DNA from: Tuctoria greenei
Lineage: Eukaryota > Streptophyta > Magnoliopsida > Poales > Poaceae
Direction: 5' to 3'
Length of the DNA: 64,000 bases
NCBI GenBank assembly: GCA_036927565.1
Contig: JAYESD010000001.1
Span: 266,549,560 to 266,613,559 of the forward strand
Shown: piece after piece, positions 1 through 12,405 of the stretch
Numbering within the stretch: the stretch's first letter is position 1
Layout: each line of letters begins with the position of its first letter
Position numbers and translations under genes: made by a program
The notes under the pieces: generated by a model
The model's input: only the letters and a program-made list of their open reading frames with translations
Told to the model about the DNA's origin: nothing
Database searches by the model: none

Positions 1-2750
1 TACACTTCCTTCCATAAAGTTCTTCATAGGGTGACATTTTCAAACTTGCTTGGTAACTATTGTTGTATGAAAATTCTGCATATGAAAAGCTCTTGTCCCA
101 ACTTTTCCCATGCTTTAAGGCACAAGATCTTAACATGTCTTCCAAAATCTGGTTGGTCCTCTCAGTTTGTCCATCCGTTTGAGGGTGATATGCTAAGCTA
201 AAATTTAACCTTGTTCCCAAAGCTTCATGCAATTTTTGCCAAAACCTGGAGGTTTGAGAACCTCTATCTGAAACTATCCTCTTTGGAACTCTATGTCGGC
301 ACACAATGTTCTCCATATATAGCTCTGCCAGCTTCAAGGTGGTATAGGTAGTCTTGACAGGAACAAAGTGAGCGGACTTGGTTAAACGATCCACAACTAC
401 CCAAATTGAATCGTAACTCGACTATGTACGTGGCAGTCCAACTATAAAGTCTATACCGATCTCTTCCCACTTCCATTTCGGGATCTTTAATGGCTGCAAT
501 AATCCTGCTGACCTTTGATGTTCCGTCTTGACTCGTTGGCACACATCACACAATGCTACATATTCAACTATGTCCTTTTTCATGCTATATCACCAATAGC
601 ATGTCTTCAAGTCTTTGTACATCTTCGTACAACCGGGGTGAATCGAGTATGGCGAGTCATGTGCCTCCTTTAGTATTGTCTCCCGAATATGCGTCACATT
701 AGGCACGACGATCCTCTTATCAAGCCATAAAGTACCATGTTCATCCTCATCAAACCTGAATTCTCTTCCCTCTTGGGTCCTTTCCTTGATTTCTCGGATT
801 TCCTCGTCCTTTGTTTGAGCTTCCCGAATTTCTTGCTCCAAGGTCGGGCTTAACTCCATTATCCCCATCTCATTGATGAATCCGAGATTCAACCGTTCAA
901 ACTCCTTACATAACTCGGATGGTAATTCTTGAACTGTGAGTTAGTGACTTACTCCTTTTCTACTTAGGGCATCGACCACTACATTGGCTTTTTCCAGATG
1001 ATAATTGATTCCCAAATCATAATCTTTGATAAGCTCTAGCCATCTTCGTTGCCTCAAATTCAGATCTGTTTGTGTGAAAATATACTTAAGACTCTTGCGA
1101 TCCGTGTAAATTTCACACCTATGACCAATGATGTAGTGTCTCCAAATCCTCAATGCGTGTACCACGGCTGCAAGTTCTAAATCATGCGTTGGATAATTCT
1201 GCTCATGTTTCTTCAATTGTCTTGATGCATAGGCGACCACTTGACCTTCTTGCATAAATACACATCCAAGTCCTTGTCTTGATGCATCACAATATATGTC
1301 AAAACTTTTGCTTACATCCGGCAAAACCAAAACTTGGGTTGTTGTTAACCTTTTCTTTAGCTCCTCAAAACTATTTTGACAAGCTTCAGTCCATCAGAAA
1401 GCCTTTCCCTTAATTAGCAATTCCGTCATTGGCTTGGATATTTTGGAAATCCTTGATGAATCAACGGTAATATTCAGCCATCCCAAGAAAACTCCGAATC
1501 TCCTTTAAATTCTGCGGGGGTTCTCATTTCAACACGTCCCTCACTTTTCCTGGGTCAACTGATACTCCTCCTCCAGAGATGATATGGCCTAGAAACGACA
1601 CTTCTTTCAACCAAAACTGGCACTTGCTAAACTTGGCATACAAATGGTGCTCCCTCAATTTCTGCAACGTAAGCCTCAAGTGTTCCTCATGTTCCTTCTC
1701 ATCCTTCGAGTAGATCATAATGTCATCAATGGACACCACTACAAACTTATCCAAGTACTCCATGAAGACCTTATTCATGAGGTACATAAAGTATGCATGT
1801 GCATTGGTCAATCAAAAGGACATCATAGTGTACTCATAAGATCCATACCGTGTCCTAAAAGTTGTCTTAGGTATGTCCAATGGTCTGATCTTCATTTGAA
1901 AGTATCCCGACCTCAAATCAATCTTGGAGAAGACACAAGCACCCTTCATCTGATCAAACAAATCCTCTATGTGGGGCAAGGTGTACTTGTTCTTGATTGG
2001 TACCTCATTGAGAGCTCGGTAATCTACACACATCCTTTGCGATTCATCCTTCTTGTCCACGAAAAGAACAACCACTCCCCAAGGTGAAGAACTTGGGCGA
2101 ATAAAACCCTTCTCTAGTTGCTCTTGAATCTGCTTCTTGAGCTCCGCTAATTCCTTAGGAGGCATCCTATATGGCCTCTTATGCAGTTTGAGTTATTAAC
2201 TCAATAACAAACTCAATATCTTGATCAGGTGGCATACCTGGCAACTGATCCGGAAACACATCCAAAAATTCACACACCATTGGAATCTCCTCAATCGCGG
2301 CACCGTCCACATGGTTCGGCTCCAATTGCTTTGGTGCATATTGAGACGCTTCAAACTCTACGGTGATCCATTCCTCATTGGTCAACTTCACCGTCTTCGT
2401 GGCACACTCAATGACTCTATTGTGCTTCCTCAACCAGTTTATACCAAGTATAATGTCCAATCCTTGAGTATCCAAAACAATGAGGTTGGCAAGGAAGTCT
2501 ACCCCCTTATTCTAGGGCTTACTTTTGGACATACTATAATTGTCCTCATCTCCCCTCCAGGAGACTTAACCAATAGAGTAAACTTCATATGAGAGATAGG
2601 CAAACTATACTTGGCAACATATTTCGATGCAATGAATGAATGCGATGCTCCAAAATCAAATAACATAGTCGCTGGGTTGGAGTTTGCAAGAAACATATCA
2701 ATCACCACGTCATCCGCTTGTTGCGCATCCTCCGTAGAGACATGGTTCAC
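1..2750 (-). pseudogene. Tekay-like pol: PR-RT-RH-INT (broken)
   Basis: Retropepsin lies at about 2499-2750; its catalytic triplet reads D-F-G in a context where the family has D-S/T-G, so it should be dead. Reverse transcriptase lies at about 2165-1524, with a GFIRPSSSPWG start, SKIDLRSGY and the catalytic SIDD (family FIDD). RNase H is at 1330-941 with FDIYCDASRQG and DALSRKG. Integrase begins at about 892 with an HHCC-type zinc region and its core continues past position 1. Stops and frame changes separate the pieces, for example around 2166-2180, 1810 and 1340-1500. Together these would be one polyprotein reading frame in an intact copy. Confidence 0.88.
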
Positions 2751-3917
2751 GCTGCCACGAGCAAAATTCTGTTGTCCACGGTTCCCTTACGACTGTCCTC
2801 CATTGGTTCTTGGGTTTTGTCTTTGAGCATTGATTCCTTGACCAAGGCCTGACTTAGGACATTGATGCGCAAAGTGTCCAGCTTCTCCACAAGTATAGCA
2901 CTTCTTTGCTGCACCAAAATTTGGACGGACTTGATTTTGAACATTTGCACCAAGAAAATTGGCACGAGGCAGAAAAGGCATTGGAGGCCTAGGTGCTTGC
3001 ATGACAGGGCGCTGTTGCACAAACTGAGTTGGGCGCGGTGCATATCCAGGGCGATGAGCAGGCGCAGAAGAACTGTAGTATGGCGCATTAGGTGGTGCAA
3101 AGCGATGGCGCACGTTACTTCCTTGTTGCTATCCTTGATATGGCACCTTCCTCTTGTTGTCTTGCTCCATCTCACAGACCTTGTTCTCCACAACAATTGC
3201 TTTGTCCACAAGCTTCTGGAAGTTGGCGTAGTCACAATTGAGCAATTGCACTTGGATCTCATTGTTCAAGCCTCTCATGAATAAGTATTGCTTTCGGCTG
3301 CCCCAGCTCACATCCTCGGGCGCATACCTTGAGAGTGGAGTGAATTTATTGAGATATTCACCCACGCTCGACCTTCCTTGCCTCAAGTTTTCAAACTCTT
3401 GCCTCTTCAAGATCATGACACCTTTTGGCACATAATGACAATGGAAGCTCTCCTTGAATTCCGCTCAGGTGATCCTTTCCTAATTCTCAAGAGCATTGCA
3501 ATGAGCATCCCACCAATCCACAGCTGCTCCAACTAGTTGATGAGAAGCAAATAGAACCTTCTCCCGGTCGCTGCATTGGACAATAGCTAGCTTCTTCTCC
3601 ACGGACTTGAGCCAATCATCAGCATCCATAGGGTCAGCAGCTTGAGCAAAGGTTGGCGGCCTAGTCCTCATAAACTCTCCCAACCGGTTATGAGGAGGTG
3701 GGGGTGGCGGTGGATGCATGTGGGGTTGATTGTTGATGTTGCCAGCTTGCAGCTATCCCATAGTCTGTATCATGGTCTGCATGAGCTGGTTCTGCATAGC
3801 CAAAAGCTGCTCAATGTTGATAGCTCCATGAGCAGGTCCTTGTCCATTGTTGTTCTGAGGTGCTCCATTGTTCTCCTCCTTATCATTGCCATCTCTTTAG
3901 TTGCGAGTCCTCACCAT
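2747..3917 (-). pseudogene. Tekay-like gag (broken)
   Basis: Encodes the capsid/nucleocapsid protein that packages the element RNA. The ATG at 3917 is the first after the primer-binding site. A Gln/Asn-rich start and a poly-Pro run (about 3700-3719) are followed by the capsid domain with a DADDWLKSVEKKL-type block, a GRSSVGEYLNKF block (about 3350-3400), a Pro/Arg-rich linker and one CCHC zinc knuckle, CYTCGEAGHFAHQC (about 2860-2905). In-frame stops occur at several places: near 3481 TAG is where the family has Gln, and near 3466 TGA is where it has Trp. Both fit C-to-T or G-to-A decay. It is non-functional as read. Confidence 0.88.
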
Positions 3918-4170
3918 ATGAAGAAAATCAAGAGATAAACATTTAGAAGACGTCCCCAACTATATGCATCAAGGGATATGAAACTAAACAACTAGCTACA
4001 CTAGCCTACGTGGATATGGTAATGCTAAAGCATCCCAAAATCCTATATTAAGCACACAAGAAAACAATATATAGTAAACAATACACCAAACAAAAACACA
4101 TCGATTCCTGAGTGCTCTTATGTGCTCTAAAGTGTCCATTCTATCTAGGTTGCGTCCTACGGTCAACTTG

Positions 4171-4186
4171 TGGCTCCGATACCGAT
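4171..4186 (-). other. Primer-binding site (initiator Met tRNA type)
   Basis: On the minus strand this reads CGGTATCGGAGCCA, one change from the usual TGGTATCAGAGC core complementary to plant initiator tRNA-Met. It sits directly inside the LTR end at 4188, which fixes the LTR boundary and the orientation. Confidence 0.8.
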
Positions 4187-6392
4187 TTGTGACACCCGGT
4201 TTCGAAAATGAACCAAGTGAATGCATATGTGTGCCTAGGATGTTAAACACACATACACGAGTGCATTCACAAAAGGATATACAGAAAATTATCACAAAAC
4301 AAGATTACTTAACCACTTTTATTACACAATTCATAATATCCTCGATTACAAGCTCTAATGAATATAAATGACATGTTCGAACTAATGCAGTGGAAATAAA
4401 CTAAACTGAGCAAACTAAGCAACTAAGCAGCATAAGCAAAAGGGATAGCGCAACTCCAATCAACACCACAGGCAAGACTGATGGCAGACACGGCCTAGAA
4501 CTCCGCATTATCATCATTAAACACCCAATCCTAACCTGCAACTATTGGTGGGGGAATTGCAAGGGTGAGTACATGTCGTACTCAGCAAGTGTGGAAAGTA
4601 TGACATGTAGCTGATTCAAATGACGAATATAATATGGCTAAGTGCTGAAAAGTACATTAAAACATTTGGAAAGCAATATATTATATGTATGTGAAGTAAT
4701 CCCATCATAAACCATAATTAATAACATAGTACCAGTCCATATTCCATATCCATCGTCCATTGTATCAGATTTCTCATTACCAATAATCATAATCAATATC
4801 AGAGTTTAATTCATAACCAGCCATAACCATATTATTAACCATAACCATTACCAAACCATAACCATAACCAAACCATCCCAAATTCCAAGTATCCTCTAAT
4901 CATGTAGGTCATCCAGGTTCTCTTAACCGGGAGCACGGCTATCATGATAGTTTTATTAGACTCTGCAGAGTTTGTACCACTTTACCCACGTGTTTGTGAT
5001 TTCATCACTCGTTGGCGACTAAAGAACCTCTGCCAATTACACTTCCTTTGGTATATGTCCAAGATATCAAAAAATAGCCTTTACAAAGGGATTACTAGCC
5101 TATTTAGACCCCACTGAGATTTCATCAGTGGTGATGCCTCCAATTGAGCACATCTTCAACCAAGGGCCCCCTCTTGAGCCATTCGGATCTCAGGGTAGTC
5201 CCACCAATCATCAACAAACACAATCTGACTACCCCTTCCCCGAGCATCCTTAATGATCCATACAGCACTAGCAAAGCCCTAATTAATCAGCTACACCGCA
5301 CCCATACTTGGCCTCGTGGTGGCACTGTAATCCTGGCTTATTCTTGCATGAACCGGTCCTTAGATCTAAAGCAAGCAACCACCATAACATCCAACACATC
5401 CACATACTAGGCTTGCTTAGATCACCCATTACCATATCATGTTAATCAGAATCTCATAAATGCATAATTAAGTTAAGCGGTATAGTTGTCTTCCCATCCC
5501 AATTAATTAAGCGAAGCAAAAAGGTAAAAAGCCCATCCCGACCCTCTACCATGAATTCCAGGTGACAAGGATGGTTATACAACGCTAGTAAACTTTTGAA
5601 CATAGGATTACCGTCAAACTGACACAAGCATGCAGTTTTGCGAACAAAACATTTATTTTAAAAACAGGATCAATATGCTTCAAGGACACTTGCCTTGCTC
5701 TTGGGATTGGTTCGGGTCAAAGCCTTCAATCTCTTGGTGCTAGAGATCCTCCGCGGCACTCTCTAGCACAAATCCATCTAATCCGCACAATGAACATACA
5801 AACAAGAAACACAATCAAAAAGTGCACAAACATTACTCAATATGACATGATATGCATGATTGATGCAAATGCAAGGTGGAACTTGTTAACGAGTTGCTTT
5901 TAATGATCACTAACTAGTTCTAACAGCTTTTAACAAGTTCATACAGGTTTGGATTTGATTCGATCTAATTTAGAATTAATTCAATAGGAATTAACCAGGA
6001 AAATCGGACTAGTCCGCTAGCGACCGGACAAGTCTGCACTTCACAGAACTGACGAACTAGGGTTTTCTAGATCGACGTGAATTTGGAGATTTGGGGTTGA
6101 ATTCACGTAACAAAAAGAGAATAGAAGGTACAAGAGGCGTTTAGGACTCCAATGAATCAAGGATCTTGGAGGCAACACTTGGATCTTGACAATCTAGGGT
6201 TGATGAAGAACTTGATGGTGAATTGTTGATGAAGAACGCAAACTTGGTGGAGATCTTGATCCTCTTTCATTTCCTCCTCTTCTTCTTCTTGTTCTAGATC
6301 TCCTTCTCCCTCCTTGGTGGCAGCTATTCACGAGCTAGTCTTTGGGTGAGGTGGAAAAGTGGGAAATAGATGTCAAGCAAAGGGGTGGGGTT

Positions 6393-6402
6393 GTTTATAT
6401 AG
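6393..6402 (-). promoter_or_regulatory. TATA box of Tekay-like LTR
   Basis: The minus strand reads CTATATAAAC. It is the only good TATA in the right part of the LTR and lies about 140 bp downstream, in element orientation, of the palindrome array at 6535-6945. That is the arrangement expected for a U3 promoter. Confidence 0.6.
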
Positions 6403-6534
6403 AGGTGGAGGCTAGGGTTGGGTGAATTTCGAGTTTGAGATGAGTAAAGGTCGGTTTAGAGTCCAACATGGGCTCTAAAAGAGTTAGGCACGACGTTCCT
6501 AGGTCCACTTAATGTAAAATCCAAGAAACAAGCC

Positions 6535-6945
6535 GTGAAACAAAAGATCAACTCAGAGTTGCGATTTATCGAACAAGTCTGAAAAGGGTCGGACTAGTCC
6601 GAAGTTGGACAGAGAGATATCAGACAAGTCCGAACTGGACATCGGACAAGTCCAAACTTATCCAGAGGGGAAAAACAGACAAGTCTGGCCAAAATCGAAC
6701 AAGTCTGACTTTAGTCAGAGGGCAAAACGGACAAGTCCGCTGGAACACCAGACTTGTCCGGACAAGTTGAGGGACTTAGAAAAATTTCAAGCAATTTGGG
6801 ATACTGTACTAGTCCACACAGGACCAAACAAGTCTGAAAGTGTCCAGAGAGAAAAACAGACCAGTCCGCAGCAAAACGGACAAGTACGATCGAAGTCAGG
6901 GAGAAATCGGACTAGTCCGCATAAAATCGGACTAGTCCGCACTTC
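6535..6945. repeat. Array of CGGACTAGTCCG-type short palindromes in Ty3 LTR
   Basis: More than ten degenerate copies of GGACNAGTCCG within about 400 bp, including two perfect 12-bp palindromes CGGACTAGTCCG at 6908-6919 and 6928-6939. A few more lie near 6005-6040. They are spaced irregularly, about 15-40 bp apart. The same 12-mer is arrayed in the neighbouring Ty1 LTR. Confidence 0.85.
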
Positions 6946-7069
6946 CGAGAATTCTTAAGTGCGGTTTTGTTTCTAATTCATTTTAAAATTATTCCTTTAT
7001 ATGTGGATTAATGTTAGACATGTATATGAACTTATGCAATGCATGGTGCATGAAAATAAGGGTGTTACA

Positions 7070-8700
7070 AGCTCTTCTTACATGGCCATCACCCAATCCG
7101 GATCTCATAGTGCTTCTTCAACCTTGTGAGGCTCTAAAGAAGAAACAAAGGAGTAATGTTCACAAGTGTTTGCAACACGAGATCGAGTAGCTACCCCCTT
7201 GGAGATATCTATAAGGATGTTGTCATCAGGATGGTCCCGTTGAATGCTTTGATGCACTCTTGGGTGTGGTGCTTGAGGTCTTGAATCTTTATTTTCATCT
7301 TCCACATTTTCATTGTCTCCCCCTTGATTAATGCCTCCATTTTCATCTTCTTGGAGCGCATCTTGTGGGTCTTGAGCTTGATTATTTGAGGAAGAGCTTG
7401 CTTGATGCATAGGATGATCACTAGGGTTTTGAGATTTTTCTTGTGGTCGTATGTCTCCAAGTGCCATCCTTCCTATCACCACTTATGGAGCTTCTTCTTG
7501 ATCTAGCACATGACGATCAACTTGCTCCACTTGAGAGCCATTAGTTTCATCAAACACTACGTCACATGCTACTTCAGCAATTCTGGAGGATTTATTAAAG
7601 ACACGATATGCATAAGTGTTTGATTCATAACCAAGCAAGAAACTTTCATTGGACTTAGAAGTGAACTTCGAAGTCTTAGGCTTCTTGTTAAGAATGTAGC
7701 ATTTGCTCCCAAAAACTTGAAAGTAAGAAATGTTGGGTTTGTTACTCATCAAGCATGGTTCTTGACATCTCAATTAGAGTTCTATTCTTCCTCTCGGCCA
7801 CCCCATTTTGTTGAGGGGAGTAGGGAACCGAGAACTCATGCTTGTTGCCTTCTTCATCCAAGAATTCTTCAACTTGAGTGTTCTTGAATTTGGTGCCATT
7901 ATCACTCCTTATAGTCTTCATACTTAAGGAGAACTCATTTTGAGCTCTCCTCAAGAACTTCTTGAGGACACCTTGAGTCTCACTTTTATCATGCAAAAAG
8001 AACAACTAAGTGAAACATGAAAAATCATCAACAATTACAAGACCATATTTGTTACCGCCAATACTAATGTAGGCGATTGGGCCGAACAGGTCAATGTATA
8101 GAAGCTCCAATGGTCTTGTTGTTGTCATGATGTTCTTGGATGGATGTAGAGCTCAACTTGCTTTCCGGCTTAGCATGCGCTACATGGCCTATCCTTTTCA
8201 AACACAACATTCTTCAAACCTCGGATGTGCTCGCCCTTAGGGAGTTTTTGCAAATTCCTCATCCCAACATGGGCTAGCCTGCTATGCCAAAGCCATCCCA
8301 TGTTAGTTTTTGCAATTAAGCATGTATCAAGTTGGGCTTTATCCGCGGAGAAATCCACAATATAGAGCTTTCCCTTGAGTACACCCTTAAAAGCAATTGA
8401 GTCATTGCTTCTCCTTGTGACAGTCACACCCTCATTAGTGAATAAACAATTATAACTTTTGTCACATAGTTGTGATATAGACAAGAGGTTATAATCAAGT
8501 GAATCAACATGTAACACATTTGAAAGAGTATGATTAGGGGATATAGCTATTTTACCAGTGCCAACGATTTTTCCTTGACTATTGTCCCCAAAATAGATTC
8601 CTTCACTTGGATCTTCATTTTGCTCATACTCCACAAACATCTCCTCTCTCCGATCTTGTGATTTTTACATCCACTATCAAGAACCCACTTGGTTCCACCG
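7070..8700 (-). pseudogene. Sirevirus pol: protease and integrase (broken)
   Basis: The aspartic protease motif WVLDSGC is at about 8660-8690. It is followed by the pre-integrase region (8640-8170) with an HSRLAHVGMRNL block and a CSAC end, then the integrase core (about 8005-7742) with TIRSDNGTKF and GVAERKNRTLIEM. The post-integrase part (7773-7483) carries FGSKCYILN. An acidic, Asn/Gln-rich linker (7482-7105) leads to the RT start motif DPDWVMAM at about 7090-7118. The last stops read TGA and TAA where the family has Arg (CGA) and Gln (CAA), that is C-to-T changes. The frame then stops at the Tekay-like insertion. Confidence 0.87.
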
Positions 8701-9199
8701 GAGGAGTATGCCTACAAAAAGAATTTAAGCCTTGACTTTAGGTACCCAAGCGGTGTTGGGTCCTTTGATGTTAGTCAAGAGGCACTTGGGCACCCACACA
8801 CAAGGTTTAGGACTCTTGGTGTGGCCCAACATACCTAGCATAAGATTTACCAAACTTGTTCCTCAATAACACATATGAAGCATCAACATCATGGAACAAG
8901 GGATGAGGTTCCTACTTAGGCATTTTAGGAGATGTAGCAATGTTCTTTCATTTGTTAGTATTATATGAACCTCCTTTGACAAAAACAATCAAGTCTTTGC
9001 CATTCTTCGGAGTTTTGGCATTTTGCCTTCTCTCCCTAGAGTAGCCAAGACCATTCTTGACAATGGGATGTCTTGTGTTGGTGTATGCACTACGTGCATA
9101 TGCGATCTTCTCCTTGTCAAAGATGCCACCCTTTGCTGCTTGGTTGGTTTGTGCCAACTTAAGCTCATCTTTAAGTTTTATAATCAAGTTAGAGCATTT

Positions 9200-11017
9200 T
9201 CAAGGTTGAGTTTTTTCGGTTTTGATATTTGTGGAAGATGAGCTTGTAGAGGAAGAAGGTGCATTGACCTTGAGAGACTCCACTTGTGTTTCAAGGATCT
9301 TGTTACCTTTTGTCAAGCTAACAAGTTCATCCTTAAGCACAATTGTAGTGTTCTCAAGGTTTGAGCAAGTTTCCTTGCTCAAAGCGAGTTCACACTCAAG
9401 TGCATTGCTTCTCTCTCTTTCAAGCTGCAAGAGCTCCTCAAACTCTTGGCATCTCTCCCTTTGTTGGATGAGCATGTACTATTAATGGTGAATGAGCTCT
9501 TCCTTTTCAAATATCTCATCCGTCAACAATCTCAATCTTTTCAAAGTTCTCTTACTCATATCCTTAAGCATATGTTCATTCTCACTACTACTATCAAAAT
9601 CATCATGCGAAGAAATTGAAGAAGAGGATTTAGATTTGACCTTCTTTCTTCCCTCTTTGGCCATGAGGAAAGTTTGCCTTGAGTTCTCATGGTTGGGGAA
9701 GAGCTTGTTCTCTATAGTTGTCTTCTTCATAGCAATAGTTGCTATATTTTCTTCTTCATCGGAGGAAGATTCTTCATTTGAATCTCACTCCTTTCCAAGG
9801 TGAGCATATCCCGATTGCTTCTTCTTCTTGAAGTATTTCTTTTCTTTAGACTTGTCATCCTTATTCTTCTTGTTCTCTTCATGTCTGCAATCCACAATGA
9901 AGTGGTTGTATTCTCCACAGTTGTAGCAAGCCCTCTTTGATCTTGTCTTGGGCTTGTCTTTGCTCTTTCCTTCACGGTGGTAGCTCCCCCTCTTTATTCT
10001 CCACATCCTTTTGAAGTTGTTGATGAAGAGTGCCTCTTCCTCATCGGTGTCGGGGCTCTCTTCATCACTCTCTCCCTTTTCTTTAGATCTTGAGGATGTT
10101 GCTTTGAAGCAACATATCTCTTATTGGAGGAGGAGAGATTTTGAAGGTCCTTGTAAAACATGGCTTCTTGCTCCATCATCTCATGATTGATGATCCTCCC
10201 TAGTACTTCTTCGGAAGTCATCTTGTGGAATCCCGGAATCTCACGAATTAGTGAGCAAAGAGTGACGTTTCGAGGCATAAGTGCTCGAATCATCCTCTTT
10301 ACCACTTCATGGTCGGTCCACCGGGTACTTTCATAAGATCGACTCTTGTTGATGAGGTCTTGAGGCGGTTGTACATGTCTTGGGGGGACTCACCATCCAT
10401 GATAGTGAACCTCCCAAGTTCTCCTTCAATCATCTCGATCTTTGCCTCCCGTATGGCACGGTTGCTCTCATGAGCCGTCTTGAGGGTGTCCCATATCTCC
10501 TTGGCCATCTACAATCCTTCAATGCAGTTGAACTCCTCTCGAGTCAATAAGGAGGTGATTACTCCAACCGCTTGAGCATTGCGATGGAGGAGGACGGCTT
10601 GCTCCAAAGTAACGTCTTCCTCATTCTTGGGAAGATGCACACCTGTCAAGACAATCTGCCACAAACTAGGGTTTAAGGAAATGAGATGCATCTTCATATT
10701 ATGCTTCCACATAAAGTAGTCATTTCTATCTAATTGAGGAGGTTTGCCAATAGGAATGGATAAGTAATGATTGCTTGCGGTAAATGCTCATAATTGTAAG
10801 GATATCGGGAGTAATCTTGAGAACTACTCCCATTATCGGTGTTGATTGGAGTGATCGGCTTGATCTCCTTCTTGGGGACATTGAGCTTCTCACAAAGCCG
10901 CACTTTAAGTAGACGAACTTCCTCATCGTCATTTGGATCATCTTGAAGAACATCGACGTTCTTCATCTTGGTTTCATCGACGATCACCAGGACCTCGTTG
11001 TCATCCCTTCCGGCCAT
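9200..11017 (-). pseudogene. Sirevirus gag (broken)
   Basis: The frame starts with MAGRDDNEVLVIVDE at 11017. The gag core at 10712-10299 includes WKHNMKMHLISLNP and ESPQDMYNRLKT. Another core block at 10305-9994 has PGFHKMTSEEVLGRI. A zinc knuckle CYNCGEYNHFIVDC is at about 9895-9935. A Lys/Ser-rich stretch and a long coiled-coil tail follow (9730-9200, ELLQLERERSNALE). Frame breaks occur near 10730, 10510 and 10300, and between 9985 and 9740. An oversized gag with a C-terminal coiled coil is a Sirevirus trait. Confidence 0.85.
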
Positions 11018-11054
11018 TTCCTCTCCGAGTTGTTAGACTCTTGGTGGAGAGGCC

Positions 11055-11069
11055 TGCTCTGATACCAAT
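11055..11069 (-). other. Sirevirus primer-binding site
   Basis: The minus strand reads ATTGGTATCAGAGCA, matching plant initiator tRNA-Met complement, next to the LTR end at 11070. Confidence 0.85.
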
Positions 11070-11824
11070 CGAAAGTCACCTAGAGGGGGGTGAATAGGAA
11101 ATAAGACTTGAAATTGCTTAATCAAACGAGATTAAATTGTTGAGGCCGGACTTGTCTGGTCAGGGACGGACTAGTCCATTCAGCTCAGGGTTAAAACCTA
11201 AAAACTTGATTTCTATAAGTCATTTGTGGAATTTAAGTTCACAAATGAAAGATACAATATCTAGCAACCTAGTACAACTTAGATTAACCAGTGAAAGTAG
11301 TTAGGTTGCAAGATTTCAATAACGATCAAGATTAGGAACAATATGAACCCTAATTGCAATTCTAGTGATTATGAAAAGTAAAGAGACAAGCAAGACACGA
11401 TTTATCCCATGGTTCCGCTCCACAAAGAAGCCTACATCCACGTTGAGAAGTCCACAAAAGGACCGGGTCTCACTTGACCCTTCTCTCACCAACTAACCAC
11501 AATGGCCGGCTTGGTTTCCGCTATATCAATGGGTAATCACCAAGTTTCTTGGGGCTGCTCACAAGTTGAGGCTCCCACAAATCAATACAGCAAGGAGCAC
11601 TTGAAGCTTAAATCACACAAGCTACAAAACACAACACAAGTGCAAGAGATCAAACCAAGAGCCAAAACACGTTGATCTTCCTTCACTCTCCTTTCCTGAC
11701 CCTAATCTCTTCAAGATTTGGTCTTAAAGGGGTAGTAGGACAAGTAGAAGGCTTTGGAAGGCTCAAGGAAATGTTATAGCGGCACTAGGGTTCCAGTCTT
11801 CTCAAATAGGGGCCGGGGGTCTCC

Positions 11825-11834
11825 TTTTTATAGG
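11825..11834 (-). promoter_or_regulatory. TATA box of Sirevirus LTR
   Basis: The minus strand reads CCTATAAAAA, directly downstream in element orientation of the palindrome array. Confidence 0.65.
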
Positions 11835-11874
11835 GGTCCCGACAACTAACCGTTGCAAACAGCCCAAACTCAGA

Positions 11875-12405
11875 CTAGTCCGCCTGCGTGCCACTCCGAC
11901 CTCTTGGGACCACCGACAATTTCACATCATCGATCGACAAAACAGATGACGTGCGCGCAAAACGTTTGAACTTCAAACAGTCATGGCAACCCGGACTAGT
12001 CCGGCCAACAATTGGACTAGTCCGAAGTAGATTAGAAAGGTTTAGTCTGGATGAAAACGGACTAAAGTTGGTAGGCCCGGACTAGTCCGGCCACTGGGGC
12101 GGACAAGTCCGGCCTCCTAGGGTTTGGCTAGATTTTCCCACTAAGTATCAAACGGACTAGTCCGTATCACAACGGACAAGTCCAAACTCATCCAGAATGC
12201 TTTGGTCCGTCCCAAAACGGACGACTCGAGGGGGGGTACAGACTAGTTCGGCCTCCCAGGACTTAGCTCCAAATTCACTCACCAAGGGAAGAACGGACTA
12301 CCCATACGTACAAGTACAAACTCATCCAGAGACGTTTAGTCCGACCCAAAACGGACTAATCTGACTGATCGGACTAGTCCGGCCTGAAGCCCGAACAAGT
12401 CCGAT
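11875..12405. repeat. Array of CGGACTAGTCCG palindromes in Sirevirus LTR
   Basis: Perfect 14-bp palindromes occur at 11991-12004 and 12077-12090 (CCGGACTAGTCCGG) and at 12152-12165 (ACGGACTAGTCCGT). Many one- or two-base variants surround them. Sirevirus LTRs are known to carry runs of a related palindrome (in maize about CACCGGACTGTCCGGTG), so this is probably this lineage's version. Confidence 0.85.

Larger units (their letters stand above)
1..7069 (-). mobile_element. Ty3/gypsy retrotransposon, Tekay/Del-like, 5' part only
   Basis: In element orientation (minus strand) the order is LTR (7069-4188), primer-binding site, gag, protease, reverse transcriptase, RNase H, integrase. The integrase core runs off the left edge, so any chromodomain and the 3' LTR are outside. 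The LTR of about 2.9 kb and the single-domain gag with one CCHC knuckle resemble the Tekay/Del (RIRE3/RIRE8-like) chromoviruses; the lineage is inferred. The right end (plus-strand ...GGTGTTACA) abuts Sirevirus pol codons, so this element inserted into the Sirevirus. The expected 5-bp target duplication would be AGCTC (7070-7074); its partner is outside. Confidence 0.9.
4188..7069 (-). repeat. 5' LTR of Tekay-like element
   Basis: The plus strand starts TGTGACACCC and ends GGTGTTACA, a matching inverted end pair (TG...CA). Length is 2,882 bp. It holds a TATA box (6393-6402, minus) and, upstream of that in element orientation, a dense array of GGAC(A/T)AGTCC-type motifs at about 6535-6945. No protein is supported inside it; the long frames here are chance or shadows. 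Confidence 0.85.

Noticed and set aside
6605..6958. 117-aa plus-strand frame with repeated KSD/TSP units
   Set aside because: It is a translation of the LTR palindrome array, not a gene.
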